This document shows, piece after piece, positions 1-7,944 of a stretch of 33,078 bases of DNA; the stretch's first letter is position 1, and every line of letters begins with the position of its first letter. The translations under genes were made by a program, and so were the position numbers. The notes below the pieces were generated by a model. It was given only the letters and a program-made list of their open reading frames with translations. It made no database searches and was not told where the DNA came from. The stretch is from positions 1 to 33,078 of the forward strand of contig CAZSNT010000118.1 of assembly GCA_964607765.1 (NCBI GenBank), given 5' to 3'. The stretch is from CAZSNT01 sp964607765. GTDB taxonomy: Bacteria > Verrucomicrobiota > Lentisphaeria > Oligosphaerales > JABHEG01.

Positions 1-18
1 AGGCGGCTCTGCCCGCCT
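1..18. repeat. Small REP-like hairpin at window edge
   Basis: AGGCGG (1-6) pairs perfectly with CCGCCT (13-18) around a 6-base loop. The rest of 1-105 shows no coding signal that I can support. Similar GC-rich hairpins occur at the other end of the window. This could be the tail of an upstream terminator or repeat, and the window edge prevents a decision. Confidence 0.25.
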
Positions 19-105
19 CGGGGACGCGGAGGGGACGGCCTGTGCGCGGGACCAATCTCGCTCACCTGAAGTTTGGCAGAATCCCACCACAGTCAGGGTG
101 ACACC

Positions 106-566
106 GTGACCGACGTAGATGAACACCCCAAACAGTTCAAGTGCGCCCAGTGCGGCGGCAGCATGAAGTTCGCGCCGGGACAGGCAAGTCTCGCGTGTCC
201 CTACTGCGGCTCTGCCAACGCCATTCCCCAGTCCGAGGAGCTCGACTTTCACGCCTTCCTTCAGCATGCGGCGGATGAGGAGGATGCCGAGGAACGGCAT
301 CTCATGACGTGCGGTTCATGCGGCGGCGAGACCACGTTCGACGAGACCATTGCTGCCGATCTCTGCCCGTTCTGCGGGTCGGACTTGATCTGCGACGGCG
401 GCTCGTCCAGGGCGATCAAGCCCAAGTCGCTGCTGCAATTCGACTGGTCAATGCGCGCACGGGCGAAGTCCAGGGCGAAAGGCCTTGGAGCGTGGTGAAG
501 ATCCTGCTGCTCGCGCTGGCCGTGGCGCTTGCGGTTGCCGGTGTGCTCTACCTCCAGGGCCGGTAA
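106..566 (+). pseudogene. Remnant of a double zinc-ribbon, membrane-anchored protein
   Basis: The reading frame from GTG 106 (AGGGTGA Shine-Dalgarno 5 bases upstream; TTG 73 is an alternative) encodes two zinc ribbons, CAQC...CPYC and CGSC...CPFC, followed by an IKPKSLLQF segment. This matches the N-terminal third of the TFIIB-type zinc-ribbon membrane proteins common in bacteria. The frame then runs into unrelated residues and stops at 498. In another frame, from about position 450 to the stop at 566, the expected family C-terminus appears: VNARTGEVQGERPWS followed by one hydrophobic helix. From memory the intact family is about 350-400 residues, so the middle of roughly 200 residues is missing and the two ends are joined out of frame. 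I read it as an internal deletion. A truncated 131-residue soluble zinc-ribbon product could still be made from 106-498. Confidence 0.7.
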
Positions 567-601
567 CGCCTGCCGCTACTCCACCTTGGTTCCGGGGCTG
601 T

Positions 602-3181
602 TCAGAACAGCTCCTCGTCCTGCGTGTCCAGGATGCCGTCGAGTGCGTCGACTTCCACGCCGAACCGGAACGTCTCCTCCTTGCGTTCCTGCGGCACGAC
701 GTGTTTGAGCGTGAACGTGGGCCGGCCTCCGGGCAGGTACGTGAAGTCGAACTCGTCCATCTGATCAGGGAAGACGACTCGCAGGCGCTGGTGGTTGTTC
801 TCCCACGTGGTCTTGGGCATGGGCTCGCCGTGCCGGTGCGGGTAGAGCAGGATACGGAAGTCGGGTTTCACGGCCCACGTCTGGATTTTGAGGCGTTTGC
901 CGATGGGTTTGAGCTCCGTGTTGGGCCAGGAGGGCACGTTGTTCCACGTCTCGAGCACGCCGGGGAGGGGGACGTGGTGTTTGCGGTCCGTATTGATCTT
1001 GAGCAGGCGCACCAGTAGCACGGGCGCCCGGTCACGGATCTGTTTGTGGCCCATGAACCCGTCGCCCGTGACGTCGTTCTCTGACGCCAGGACAATGTCG
1101 AGGAATGCGAACTCCGCAATCTCGCGGTTCGACATGCTGGCGACAACCACGTCGTTAGGCGTCTGCATGAACCACTCGTAAAGGTGTACAGCCTGCCCTG
1201 CCGCTGAAGGGGGTTTCTGCACGTCGTCGATCACCAGGACGTAGGGACGCGGCCCGCGCACCATGCCGACAGTACGGAACGCGTGCGTCACGTCGCATAC
1301 GGGCGTGGCTTCCCAATCGGCCGGCACCGGATGCTTGAGCCAACCGTTGCGCCAGTCGATGGCGTCTTTCATGTCGGCGTAGGGCGCCTTGATGGGGGTG
1401 AGCGGACGGAAGTCGTTGAGGGTGGGGCTGCGGTCGCGATCCGTGACGAAGCGGTTGTAAGCCGGTGCCCAGTCGGCCGTGGCAAAGCAGGCGCCGTCGC
1501 TCTGCCCGACTGCGACCATGCGGCCGAGGCCCTCCTGCTCGACACCGTCGATGAGCAGCACGTTGTGGTAGCTGGACGCGCCCACCGAGTCGTTAGCGCG
1601 AATGAACTGGGCCCACGGCCTGCCGTGTGAGGTGAGCAGGAAACTGCCGATCTCCATCTGCATGTGCGCGGTGCGCTGCTGGTCGCATATAAACTGGAGC
1701 CAGGCAGCGGAGCGGTCCCAGGAACTGCGGGCACAGAGCATGGCGCGGCCAGCGTCGAGGTAGTTGACCGGGGCTTGGGCGGCTGCCGCGTGCTCGCGCC
1801 AGTCGGCGGGCCCGGTCCAGTCCACGGCGAAGACCAGGTCGAGGGGTTCGATACGGGAGTAGTCGTCGAGGACCGCGTTGCGGTAGACGAAGTCCACCAC
1901 GGGGTCGTCGGGCGCCAGCCACTTGAGCGGCAACACGTCACCGAGCCGCAGCGGATTGCCGCTGCCGCCCCAGCCGCTGTGCACGGTTACCTTGTAGCCG
2001 TCCGGCTGCATGATGGCGGGGTAGAAACTGTCGATGGCGCGTCGCACGTGCGGATGACAGATCAGCCAATTGCCGCGTCGTGCCAGAGCCACATAGTGGG
2101 CCGCGTTGAGCTGGCACTTGCCCATGCCCTCGAAGGAGCAGCCGTTCTTGCCCCAGAAGGTGTGGATCCAGCGCTCGCTGGTCTCGGTCATGGCCGCGAT
2201 GGCCTGATCGACGTAGCCCGGGGCAATGTCGTCGATGCCCGGATCCTCGCCTTCAATCGCCAGCGCCAGCATGAGGATGTACTGAGTGACCAGGCTCACC
2301 CAATTGTGGCTGGGGCGCGGGTGGCCGACGCCGTACATGGCGCCGTCGAGGTGTCGGAGCGGATTGGTCAATCCCATGGCGATGGTTTTGCGGACTTCGC
2401 AGCGCTGGGGGTCGGTCATGAACGGTGCGGCGTAGTCGTAGGCCAGGGTCAGGTAGTGCACGGGGCGGTAGGCGCCGATGCTGCCGCCGCCTGCCATTTG
2501 CTCTTGACAGAGCTTGGCGTAGTGAGTGAGAGCTGCCGCAACGCGGCGGCCGCGCCTGGTGTCGTCGTCAACGAGTGCGCGCAGGGCGTTGAGGGCCAGG
2601 GGCCGGGTCAAGCCGATACGAACGTGGTCGTCCCTGCCCGTGCCCGTGGCGCGTAGCAGCGCGCTGGTTCCCGTGCCGTCGACCAGTTTCTGGATGGGTG
2701 TTTTGCGGAACTGCGTCTTCGGAACATCGTGCAGGGCCAGCGCCGCGGCGCCTGCCCCGCCGACCTCGGGTTTGGTGTGCACCACGTTGACCTTCCCGGT
2801 CTCGGCCTCGTCGCCCTCGTGGAAGAAGTCGACGGTCTCGTCACAGAGCTTGCGGTAGGCGAGGGCCGCCGCCTTGGAGCGTTTGATGCGGGTCCGGATG
2901 GCCGGCAGGTCGGTGGGCGTGATGTAGACGCGTGGGTGTATGCCGGGGCTGGGCGCGCGGTGGACGCGCGCCCTGTCGACGCGCGAGAAGTCGGGGGAGT
3001 ATTCAGGTTTCGGGAAGAGCCTGGTTCGTTCTTCGACGCTGAAGTAAACGCCTTTGTTCGGCTTACCTTCCGGGCGTGGACAGGTCCAGTCGTACGGCGC
3101 ACCGCAGAGCAGGGCCGCCGGGAGCAGGACCGCGAGGATGACGGCGGAAGGGAAGGCAAGCGTTGGTGAGTTTCTACGCAT
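602..3181 (-). CDS. Heparinase II/III-like exported polysaccharide lyase
   Basis: The 859-residue protein probably cleaves acidic polysaccharide by beta-elimination outside the cytoplasm. A signal peptide covers residues 1-28 (arginines, hydrophobic core, CGA-P cleavage region). From about residue 80 the HPRVYITPTDLPAIRTRI segment and a long helical region follow, as in the alpha/alpha toroid of heparinase II/III and alginate-lyase-like proteins. Helix motifs include SHNWV and SFEGMGKCQLNAAHYVAL. The C-terminal half contains AHMQMEIGSFLL and SYHNVLLIDG, typical of the beta-sandwich heparinase II/III domain. The start is supported by a GAGGA site just upstream. The gene stands alone, convergent with the broken zinc-ribbon gene and divergent from the GNAT-like gene. 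The substrate cannot be read from sequence. The family call is good; catalytic activity is inferred. Confidence 0.85.
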   Translation of the reverse strand: MRRNSPTLAFPSAVILAVLLPAALLCGAPYDWTCPRPEGKPNKGVYFSVEERTRLFPKPEYSPDFSRVDRARVHRAPSPGIHPRVYITPTDLPAIRTRIKRSKAAALAYRKLCDETVDFFHEGDEAETGKVNVVHTKPEVGGAGAAALALHDVPKTQFRKTPIQKLVDGTGTSALLRATGTGRDDHVRIGLTRPLALNALRALVDDDTRRGRRVAAALTHYAKLCQEQMAGGGSIGAYRPVHYLTLAYDYAAPFMTDPQRCEVRKTIAMGLTNPLRHLDGAMYGVGHPRPSHNWVSLVTQYILMLALAIEGEDPGIDDIAPGYVDQAIAAMTETSERWIHTFWGKNGCSFEGMGKCQLNAAHYVALARRGNWLICHPHVRRAIDSFYPAIMQPDGYKVTVHSGWGGSGNPLRLGDVLPLKWLAPDDPVVDFVYRNAVLDDYSRIEPLDLVFAVDWTGPADWREHAAAAQAPVNYLDAGRAMLCARSSWDRSAAWLQFICDQQRTAHMQMEIGSFLLTSHGRPWAQFIRANDSVGASSYHNVLLIDGVEQEGLGRMVAVGQSDGACFATADWAPAYNRFVTDRDRSPTLNDFRPLTPIKAPYADMKDAIDWRNGWLKHPVPADWEATPVCDVTHAFRTVGMVRGPRPYVLVIDDVQKPPSAAGQAVHLYEWFMQTPNDVVVASMSNREIAEFAFLDIVLASENDVTGDGFMGHKQIRDRAPVLLVRLLKINTDRKHHVPLPGVLETWNNVPSWPNTELKPIGKRLKIQTWAVKPDFRILLYPHRHGEPMPKTTWENNHQRLRVVFPDQMDEFDFTYLPGGRPTFTLKHVVPQERKEETFRFGVEVDALDGILDTQDEELF

Positions 3182-3290
3182 GGGCGTCCTCTGGTACTCT
3201 GACCTGCCGCAAGCTGTGCCCTCTTATGGCGGAGGCCATGAGCAATGCGGGCTGTCGATCGACTCCTCCTTCCGGTCGTTCACTGGTGGT

Positions 3291-3319
3291 ATAGTACCGT
3301 GGCCCCGATCTCCGAGCAA
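3291..3319 (-). promoter_or_regulatory. Sigma70-like promoter for the heparinase-like gene
   Basis: Read on the minus strand, TTGCTC (3319-3314) and TACTAT (3296-3291) are separated by 17 bases. Transcription would start near 3284, leaving a leader of about 100 bases before the ATG at 3181. It lies in the 325-base gap 3182-3506, which otherwise holds only the divergent promoter. Confidence 0.5.
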
Positions 3320-3430
3320 CCTTGATTGAGGTGTGCGGCACCACGCCGGCCGCCGCTGTCCGGGGAGCAGCGGGGCACACTGATTGTCGCTTCCTGTGTG
3401 GTGACTGTGACCGCAGGGGACATTTCACCC

Positions 3431-3460
3431 TTGCCGGCCCGGCCCGGCTTTTGCTACAAT
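3431..3460 (+). promoter_or_regulatory. Sigma70-like promoter for the GNAT-like gene
   Basis: TTGCCG (3431-3436) and TACAAT (3455-3460) are separated by 18 bases. The predicted start near 3467 gives a leader of about 40 bases ending in a strong AGGAGGGA ribosome site (3493-3500) before ATG 3507. Confidence 0.55.
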
Positions 3461-3506
3461 GCTGTCAAGCACCCGCTGCTCCGGTGCGCTGCAGGAGGGA
3501 CAGAGC

Positions 3507-4373
3507 ATGATCCGTGTCAGACGCATCCGCAAGGACGATGTAGCCGACTTGGTGGCGCTGCATGCGGAGCACGGCCCGGAGTGGGAGCGGCGCTGCATGT
3601 TCCCGGACTGGCCGGAACACGTAGAGAACCGCCGTCGCCAGGTCGTGTCGGGGTTCCGTGCCGCCGCAACGCATCGGCGCCTGTTCTGCTCACTGGCTCA
3701 CGAGGACGGCCGGATCCTGGGCTGGCTCATGTACAGGCTGATCGATTACCCGGTGTTCGAGCATCCGATCGGTCAGGTCATGGGCGAGCCGATCGTGGTG
3801 GATCCCGAACAGAGCGACGCTGTCGCGGCACGACTCCTTGACCACGCGCGCAAAACCATGGCCAAACGCGGCGCAGAGGTGCTCGAACTGCTCTTGCCGC
3901 TTAACGAACGGGAGCAACGGTTCCCGATGGAGTTCTGGAACGGGGCAGGTTGGCGCCGTAGCGAAACGGTCTGCTACTGGCAGGAGGAGGCCGAACGCGG
4001 CGAGGATCCTCCGGAGGTCAGGGTCGCCAGCCTGCTGCTGCTCAGGCTGGGATACCAGGGACGGAAGCAGGTCGGACTCCGGAAGCGCAAGGGCGTGTTG
4101 ATCCTGCAGTTCCCCGATGGGACGAGCCAGAGCCTTGACGAGTACCTGGGCGCTGCTCCCGAGTACGCCGAGGATAGGCCCGGATACGACGCAGCGCCGG
4201 ACGCTGTCCTGGACCGCCTGCGCCGTATGGCAGACATCCCGCCCGGTGCACGGGGCGAGGGCGTCACCCGCCTGGACTGCCACATCCCGCCGGCGTGGGA
4301 AGCCTTGTTCAGGATCGAGTCACACTCAACAGGCCATGTGCAGATCCGCCTGTCCGAGATCAGGGATTTATGA
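3507..4373 (+). CDS. GNAT-like acetyltransferase with extra C-terminal domain
   Basis: The start at ATG 3507 is chosen over the upstream ATG at 3459 because AGGAGGGA lies 6 bases before it and the protein then begins MIRVRRIRKDDVADLVALH, the usual first strand and helix of GNAT N-acetyltransferases. The 288-residue product has a plausible GNAT fold over residues 1-165: central strands, the GEPIVVDPEQ region before the acetyl-CoA-binding helix, and a late NGAGWRRSETVCYW strand. The acetyl-CoA loop lacks a clean Q/RxxGxG/A, so activity is uncertain. Residues 170-288 form a separate region I do not recognise, including LRKRKGVLILQFPDG and IPPAWEALFRIE. A lipoprotein gene follows 49 bases downstream and may share its transcript. 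The acceptor substrate is unknown. Confidence 0.6.
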   Translation: MIRVRRIRKDDVADLVALHAEHGPEWERRCMFPDWPEHVENRRRQVVSGFRAAATHRRLFCSLAHEDGRILGWLMYRLIDYPVFEHPIGQVMGEPIVVDPEQSDAVAARLLDHARKTMAKRGAEVLELLLPLNEREQRFPMEFWNGAGWRRSETVCYWQEEAERGEDPPEVRVASLLLLRLGYQGRKQVGLRKRKGVLILQFPDGTSQSLDEYLGAAPEYAEDRPGYDAAPDAVLDRLRRMADIPPGARGEGVTRLDCHIPPAWEALFRIESHSTGHVQIRLSEIRDL

Positions 4374-4422
4374 GTCGGGAACGCGCAGCGGAGCTGACAG
4401 CTCCACAAACAAGGAGAGCACG

Positions 4423-4644
4423 ATGAGCAGGATGACGAGCAAGACGGCACTGGCTGGGATGGCAATCGGGCTTTGCGTGGTCGGGGCGGGGTGTACTGTG
4501 CCTCACTACAGCAGGAAAGTGATCCGGAGCTACGATGCTGACGGGAACTTGACGGGCATCGTGGTTGAGGAGAGCGTGGATCAGCTGGATCCGAACTCCA
4601 AGCCTGTACTCAAGGTGCTGAAGAACCAGACCTACGACAAGTAA
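4423..4644 (+). CDS. Small predicted lipoprotein
   Basis: This 73-residue product starts at ATG 4423 behind AAGGAGAG. Residues 1-23 form a lipoprotein-type signal (MSRMTSKTALAGMAIG, then VVGAGC), with a cysteine that can be lipidated; the lipobox is atypical, with Gly at -3. The mature part is about 50 residues, starts TVPHYSRKVIRSYDADG, is polar, and contains GIVVEESVDQLDPNSKPVLK. No family is recognised. It probably sits at the inner face of the outer membrane or on the inner membrane. It follows the GNAT-like gene closely and precedes the HzsA-related gene by 94 bases. Confidence 0.65.
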   Translation: MSRMTSKTALAGMAIGLCVVGAGCTVPHYSRKVIRSYDADGNLTGIVVEESVDQLDPNSKPVLKVLKNQTYDK

Positions 4645-4738
4645 TGTCCGTCGGCCATGCGCAGCCTTACCTAATCGGGATTACGGCGTAGGAGCGTGCT
4701 GGCTGGCCATCCACGTTCAGCGGCAGTAGAGTTCCGGC

Positions 4739-7228
4739 ATGCATGCACCTCGTCGGAACCACAGGTCTCTGTCGCTTTGCCTAGCCCTCGTCGTTTGCTT
4801 TGTTTCGGCCTTGGCTCGGGCGGCGCCCGCGTCGTTGGATGCTGCCGATGTGCTGGGCAGCGCGCCGATCCTGTTCACGGTCCGCGTGCCGGACCGGGAC
4901 GGAACGCACAACTACATGATCCCGGGCTGCTACGGGCGCATGGGCAGCGCGCTCAAAGTGCTGAATCCGGCCACGGGAAAGACGCGTGTGCTGTTGTCGG
5001 CGCCCAAGGGCATCATTCGGCGGCCCTGTGTTCACTTCGACGGGCGTCGTGTGGTGTTCGCCATGTGCAAGACCGCCAGGGATCGGTTTCACCTTTACGA
5101 AATCGAGGTGGACCCCGCAACGCTGTTCACGGCGGAGAGCGAGCTTGTGCCGAAGCAGTTGACGTCTGCGCCCGATGTCTACGACTGTGATCCCATCTAC
5201 CTGCCGGACGGCAAGATTGCGTTCTGCTCCACGCGCGACCAGAAGATCGTGCCGTGTGCGGGGCAGTTGGTGCCGCAGCTTTTTCGCATGGACAGCGACG
5301 GCGCCAACATCCACCAGATAACGCGCAGCACGGTCCACGAGAACGAGCTTTCGCTGACGCCTGACGGGCGCATCCTCTACAACCGCTGGGATTACGTGGA
5401 CCGGAATTTCGGCGACGGACACGGGTTCTGGATCGCAAACCCGGACGGCTGCAACCAATCCGTCGTTTGGGGCAACAACACGGCGCATCCGGCGTCGCCG
5501 TGGACGGCCCGGGTGATCCCCGGCACGGGCAAGATCCTGTGCATCCTGGGTACGCACCACAAGTCCCTTGGCGGGGCGCTGGCCATCATCAATCCGCAGG
5601 TCGATGTGGATGGGCGTCACTCCATCGAACGGACGTGGCCGGCAAACGTCATCAAGCGCTTCGACAACCCGCCCAAGATGACGCTGCCGGCGCAGAAGCG
5701 ACTGACGGGGACGGCGAAAATGACCAGCATCTGGCCGCAGGAAGCGCGAGAGTTGCTCCCAACGAGTCACGACTACCGGCTGCACGGCTGGAACGATGAC
5801 CTGAGAAACGTCCGCCCTTGGTACAACTGCCCGTTCCCGCTCAATGAACGGCAGTTCCTCTACGTGCGAGCGCCGGACCGGGCCGCCCCGGCCGCGATCT
5901 TCCTCGGCGATGCTGATGGTCGCGAGCTCAGGATTTACGAAGAAGCCCCGGGATGCTATGACCCGATGCCGCTGGTGCCGTCGCGCCGGCCCGTGGTGAT
6001 CACGTCCCCGCGCGACTACGCCGACAACGCCGGGCATTTCACCATCCAGAACGTCTACGAGGGGACGCACATGCGGGGGGTGAAACCGGGCTCCGTCAAG
6101 TTCGTGCGTGTTGTGCAGGCACACAGCAAGCGCGGCAAAGCCGGCCATATCTGGCGCGCCCTCGGACACCAGGAGGCGGCGATCGGTTGGTCCGGGTTCC
6201 TGGCCAAAACGGTGCTGGGCACGGCGCCGGTGGAACCCGACGGCAGCGCCTCGTTCACCGTGCCGTCTGACCGGTTCGTGTACTTCCAACTGCTCGACGA
6301 GAATGGGATGATGATCCAGAGCATGCGCTCGGGCACGTCGATCCACTCCGGTGAACGACGCGGGTGTGTCGGTTGCCACGAATCCAGGACGAGCGCGGGG
6401 GCGGCCGGCGCGCCGACGCAGTTCACGCAGGCGCTCAGGCGCAAACCGAGCAGACTGAAGCCGTGGCACGGGGAGCCGCGCCGGTTCGGCTATCTCGCCG
6501 AAGTGCAGCCGATCCTTGACAGGCACTGTGTGACGTGTCACGATTTCGGAGGCAAAGGCGCGAAGAAGATTGTCCTCGCGGGCGACAAGAACTTCGGGTT
6601 CAATGTCTCCTACTGCGAGCTGCAGAGCAGGGGGTTGACGGGCGCGATTGGCGCGGGCCCCGCGGGGCATCTCCCCGCTTTGACGTGGGGATCGCGCACC
6701 AGCCCGTTGATCCGGTTGCTGAAGAAGGGGCACGGCAAGGCCAGGCTCAGTGCCGAGGAGCTCGATGTCCTGATCACCTGGATTGACCTGAACGCTCCCT
6801 ACTACCCGACCGGTTACTCGGCGCGGCCCGGGCCGGCCCCCGGTCGCAACCCGCTCACCGGGGCGCAGACCAAGCGTTTCTTTGCGATTACGGGCCTCAA
6901 CAACGACCTGATGCACAAGGCGGATCGGTACCCGGGCCCCCAGGTCAGCTTCGATCGCCCTGAGCTGAGCCCCTGCCTCGAGCGAATCGGCGATCCCGCC
7001 AAACGCGCCGAGGCCCTGGAGATCATCCGCGCCGGCAAAGCGTCACTGCGGCAACTGCCGCGGGCCGACATGGCTGGTTTCTCGACCCTCCACCGCGCCG
7101 ACCAACAGCGCAAGGAACATGTGGAGAAGTACCGCCGCATCGAGCAGGAGGTGCGACAGGCAATCCGCCGCGGCGAGAAGATCTACGATGAGCCGAGGCC
7201 GGACGCCGATGGTGTGGGACGCTCGTGA
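4739..7228 (+). CDS. HzsA-related exported dihaem c-type protein with beta-propeller
   Basis: The 829-residue protein has a signal peptide (residues 1-28, ending ALARA). Residues about 40-330 match the N-terminal propeller of HzsA-related proteins: YLPDGKIAFCSTRDQK, FRMDSDGANIHQITRS, LSLTPDGRILYNRWDYVDRNFGDGHG, and a WGNNT segment. A central domain follows, and two haem-c sites are visible, C543-V-G-C-H547 and C597-V-T-C-H601. The C-terminus is charged. In anammox bacteria HzsA is the alpha subunit of hydrazine synthase, but this family is widespread in PVC bacteria with no anammox metabolism. No hzsB or hzsC homologue is present here, so hydrazine synthesis is not implied. A periplasmic or envelope electron-transfer or redox role is inferred. 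The Shine-Dalgarno site is weak. Confidence 0.85.
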   Translation: MHAPRRNHRSLSLCLALVVCFVSALARAAPASLDAADVLGSAPILFTVRVPDRDGTHNYMIPGCYGRMGSALKVLNPATGKTRVLLSAPKGIIRRPCVHFDGRRVVFAMCKTARDRFHLYEIEVDPATLFTAESELVPKQLTSAPDVYDCDPIYLPDGKIAFCSTRDQKIVPCAGQLVPQLFRMDSDGANIHQITRSTVHENELSLTPDGRILYNRWDYVDRNFGDGHGFWIANPDGCNQSVVWGNNTAHPASPWTARVIPGTGKILCILGTHHKSLGGALAIINPQVDVDGRHSIERTWPANVIKRFDNPPKMTLPAQKRLTGTAKMTSIWPQEARELLPTSHDYRLHGWNDDLRNVRPWYNCPFPLNERQFLYVRAPDRAAPAAIFLGDADGRELRIYEEAPGCYDPMPLVPSRRPVVITSPRDYADNAGHFTIQNVYEGTHMRGVKPGSVKFVRVVQAHSKRGKAGHIWRALGHQEAAIGWSGFLAKTVLGTAPVEPDGSASFTVPSDRFVYFQLLDENGMMIQSMRSGTSIHSGERRGCVGCHESRTSAGAAGAPTQFTQALRRKPSRLKPWHGEPRRFGYLAEVQPILDRHCVTCHDFGGKGAKKIVLAGDKNFGFNVSYCELQSRGLTGAIGAGPAGHLPALTWGSRTSPLIRLLKKGHGKARLSAEELDVLITWIDLNAPYYPTGYSARPGPAPGRNPLTGAQTKRFFAITGLNNDLMHKADRYPGPQVSFDRPELSPCLERIGDPAKRAEALEIIRAGKASLRQLPRADMAGFSTLHRADQQRKEHVEKYRRIEQEVRQAIRRGEKIYDEPRPDADGVGRS

Positions 7229-7289
7229 ATGTGCGTTCCTCATCGCAGTGTTGCGTCTCCTCCCGGATCCAGATGACAGGAGATAGGGT

Positions 7290-7889
7290 GTGTATTGTCC
7301 TGAGTGCAGGTCAGGGATTCCGAACGACAGCGTGACGTGTCCGGAGTGCGGGATCGAGATCGCGGGGGCGGGGGCGCGTCAGCGGGGCGTGCCGGTGGGG
7401 CCGCCGCCTCTACTGACGTTTGGCGGCATCGGTTCGTTCGTCATCGGCTGCATCGCTTTGCTTGTTGCGCTTTTCATCTTCCTCGCTGCCATGGGGGCGG
7501 TTCCTCGAGTGTTGAACAAGTCGGGATCCTGGCTGCCGAAAGTCGAGTGGGTGGAATCCGTGATAGCGCATGTCCGCAGCTCGTACCTGCGCGGCCTGCC
7601 TCGCGGCGTGAAGTGGTTGTTGGTGCCTGTGTTCTACCTGGTCGCTCTGGCCGACATTTCGAAGGCGCTGGACTTTCTGCAGAAGCGTCCGCCTTTCCGC
7701 AGCTCGGAGGCGCTGAACCGGTTGCTGACGCTCTGTGCCATCCTGTCTCTCGGTCTGTTCGCCATGCGCTGTCGTGTTGAGCTCTTCAAACCTCTTGGCC
7801 GGTTCATTGACGGCGGGTTGAATGGCGCGGCTTTGGGGGTGGGGATCGCCGTGGCGATTGCGGCAGTGTTCACGCGTGGCGAGCATTAG
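7290..7889 (+). CDS. Zinc-ribbon integral membrane protein
   Basis: The GTG start at 7290 lies behind AGGAGATAG. The 199-residue protein opens with a zinc ribbon (C3-P-E-C6 and C17-P-E-C20), followed by a Gly/Pro linker. Four hydrophobic stretches follow, roughly residues 41-71, 108-125, 144-160 and 174-194. The middle segment between the first two helices is amphipathic and charged (KSGSWLPKVEWVESVIAHVRSSYLRGLPRG). Small zinc-ribbon membrane proteins of this plan are common in bacteria and their role is usually unknown. It ends 55 bases from the convergent oxidoreductase gene. I do not assign a function. Confidence 0.7.
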   Translation: MYCPECRSGIPNDSVTCPECGIEIAGAGARQRGVPVGPPPLLTFGGIGSFVIGCIALLVALFIFLAAMGAVPRVLNKSGSWLPKVEWVESVIAHVRSSYLRGLPRGVKWLLVPVFYLVALADISKALDFLQKRPPFRSSEALNRLLTLCAILSLGLFAMRCRVELFKPLGRFIDGGLNGAALGVGIAVAIAAVFTRGEH

Positions 7890-7944
7890 GTTCGAGTGAC
7901 GCCGATGTGGGCCGCGGAACGACCCCCACGACCTCGCGTCCCGC

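Noticed and set aside
597..611. Hairpin GCTGTT-CAG-AACAGC between convergent genes as a terminator
   Set aside because: The 6-bp stem overlaps the final codons of the lyase gene and has no T-run, so the evidence is too thin.
4781..6916. Long minus-strand open frame opposite the HzsA-related gene
   Set aside because: It is a mirror frame of the clearly coding plus strand with no motif of its own.
4739..7228. True hydrazine synthase and anammox metabolism
   Set aside because: Only the alpha-like protein is present, and the family is widespread outside anammox bacteria.
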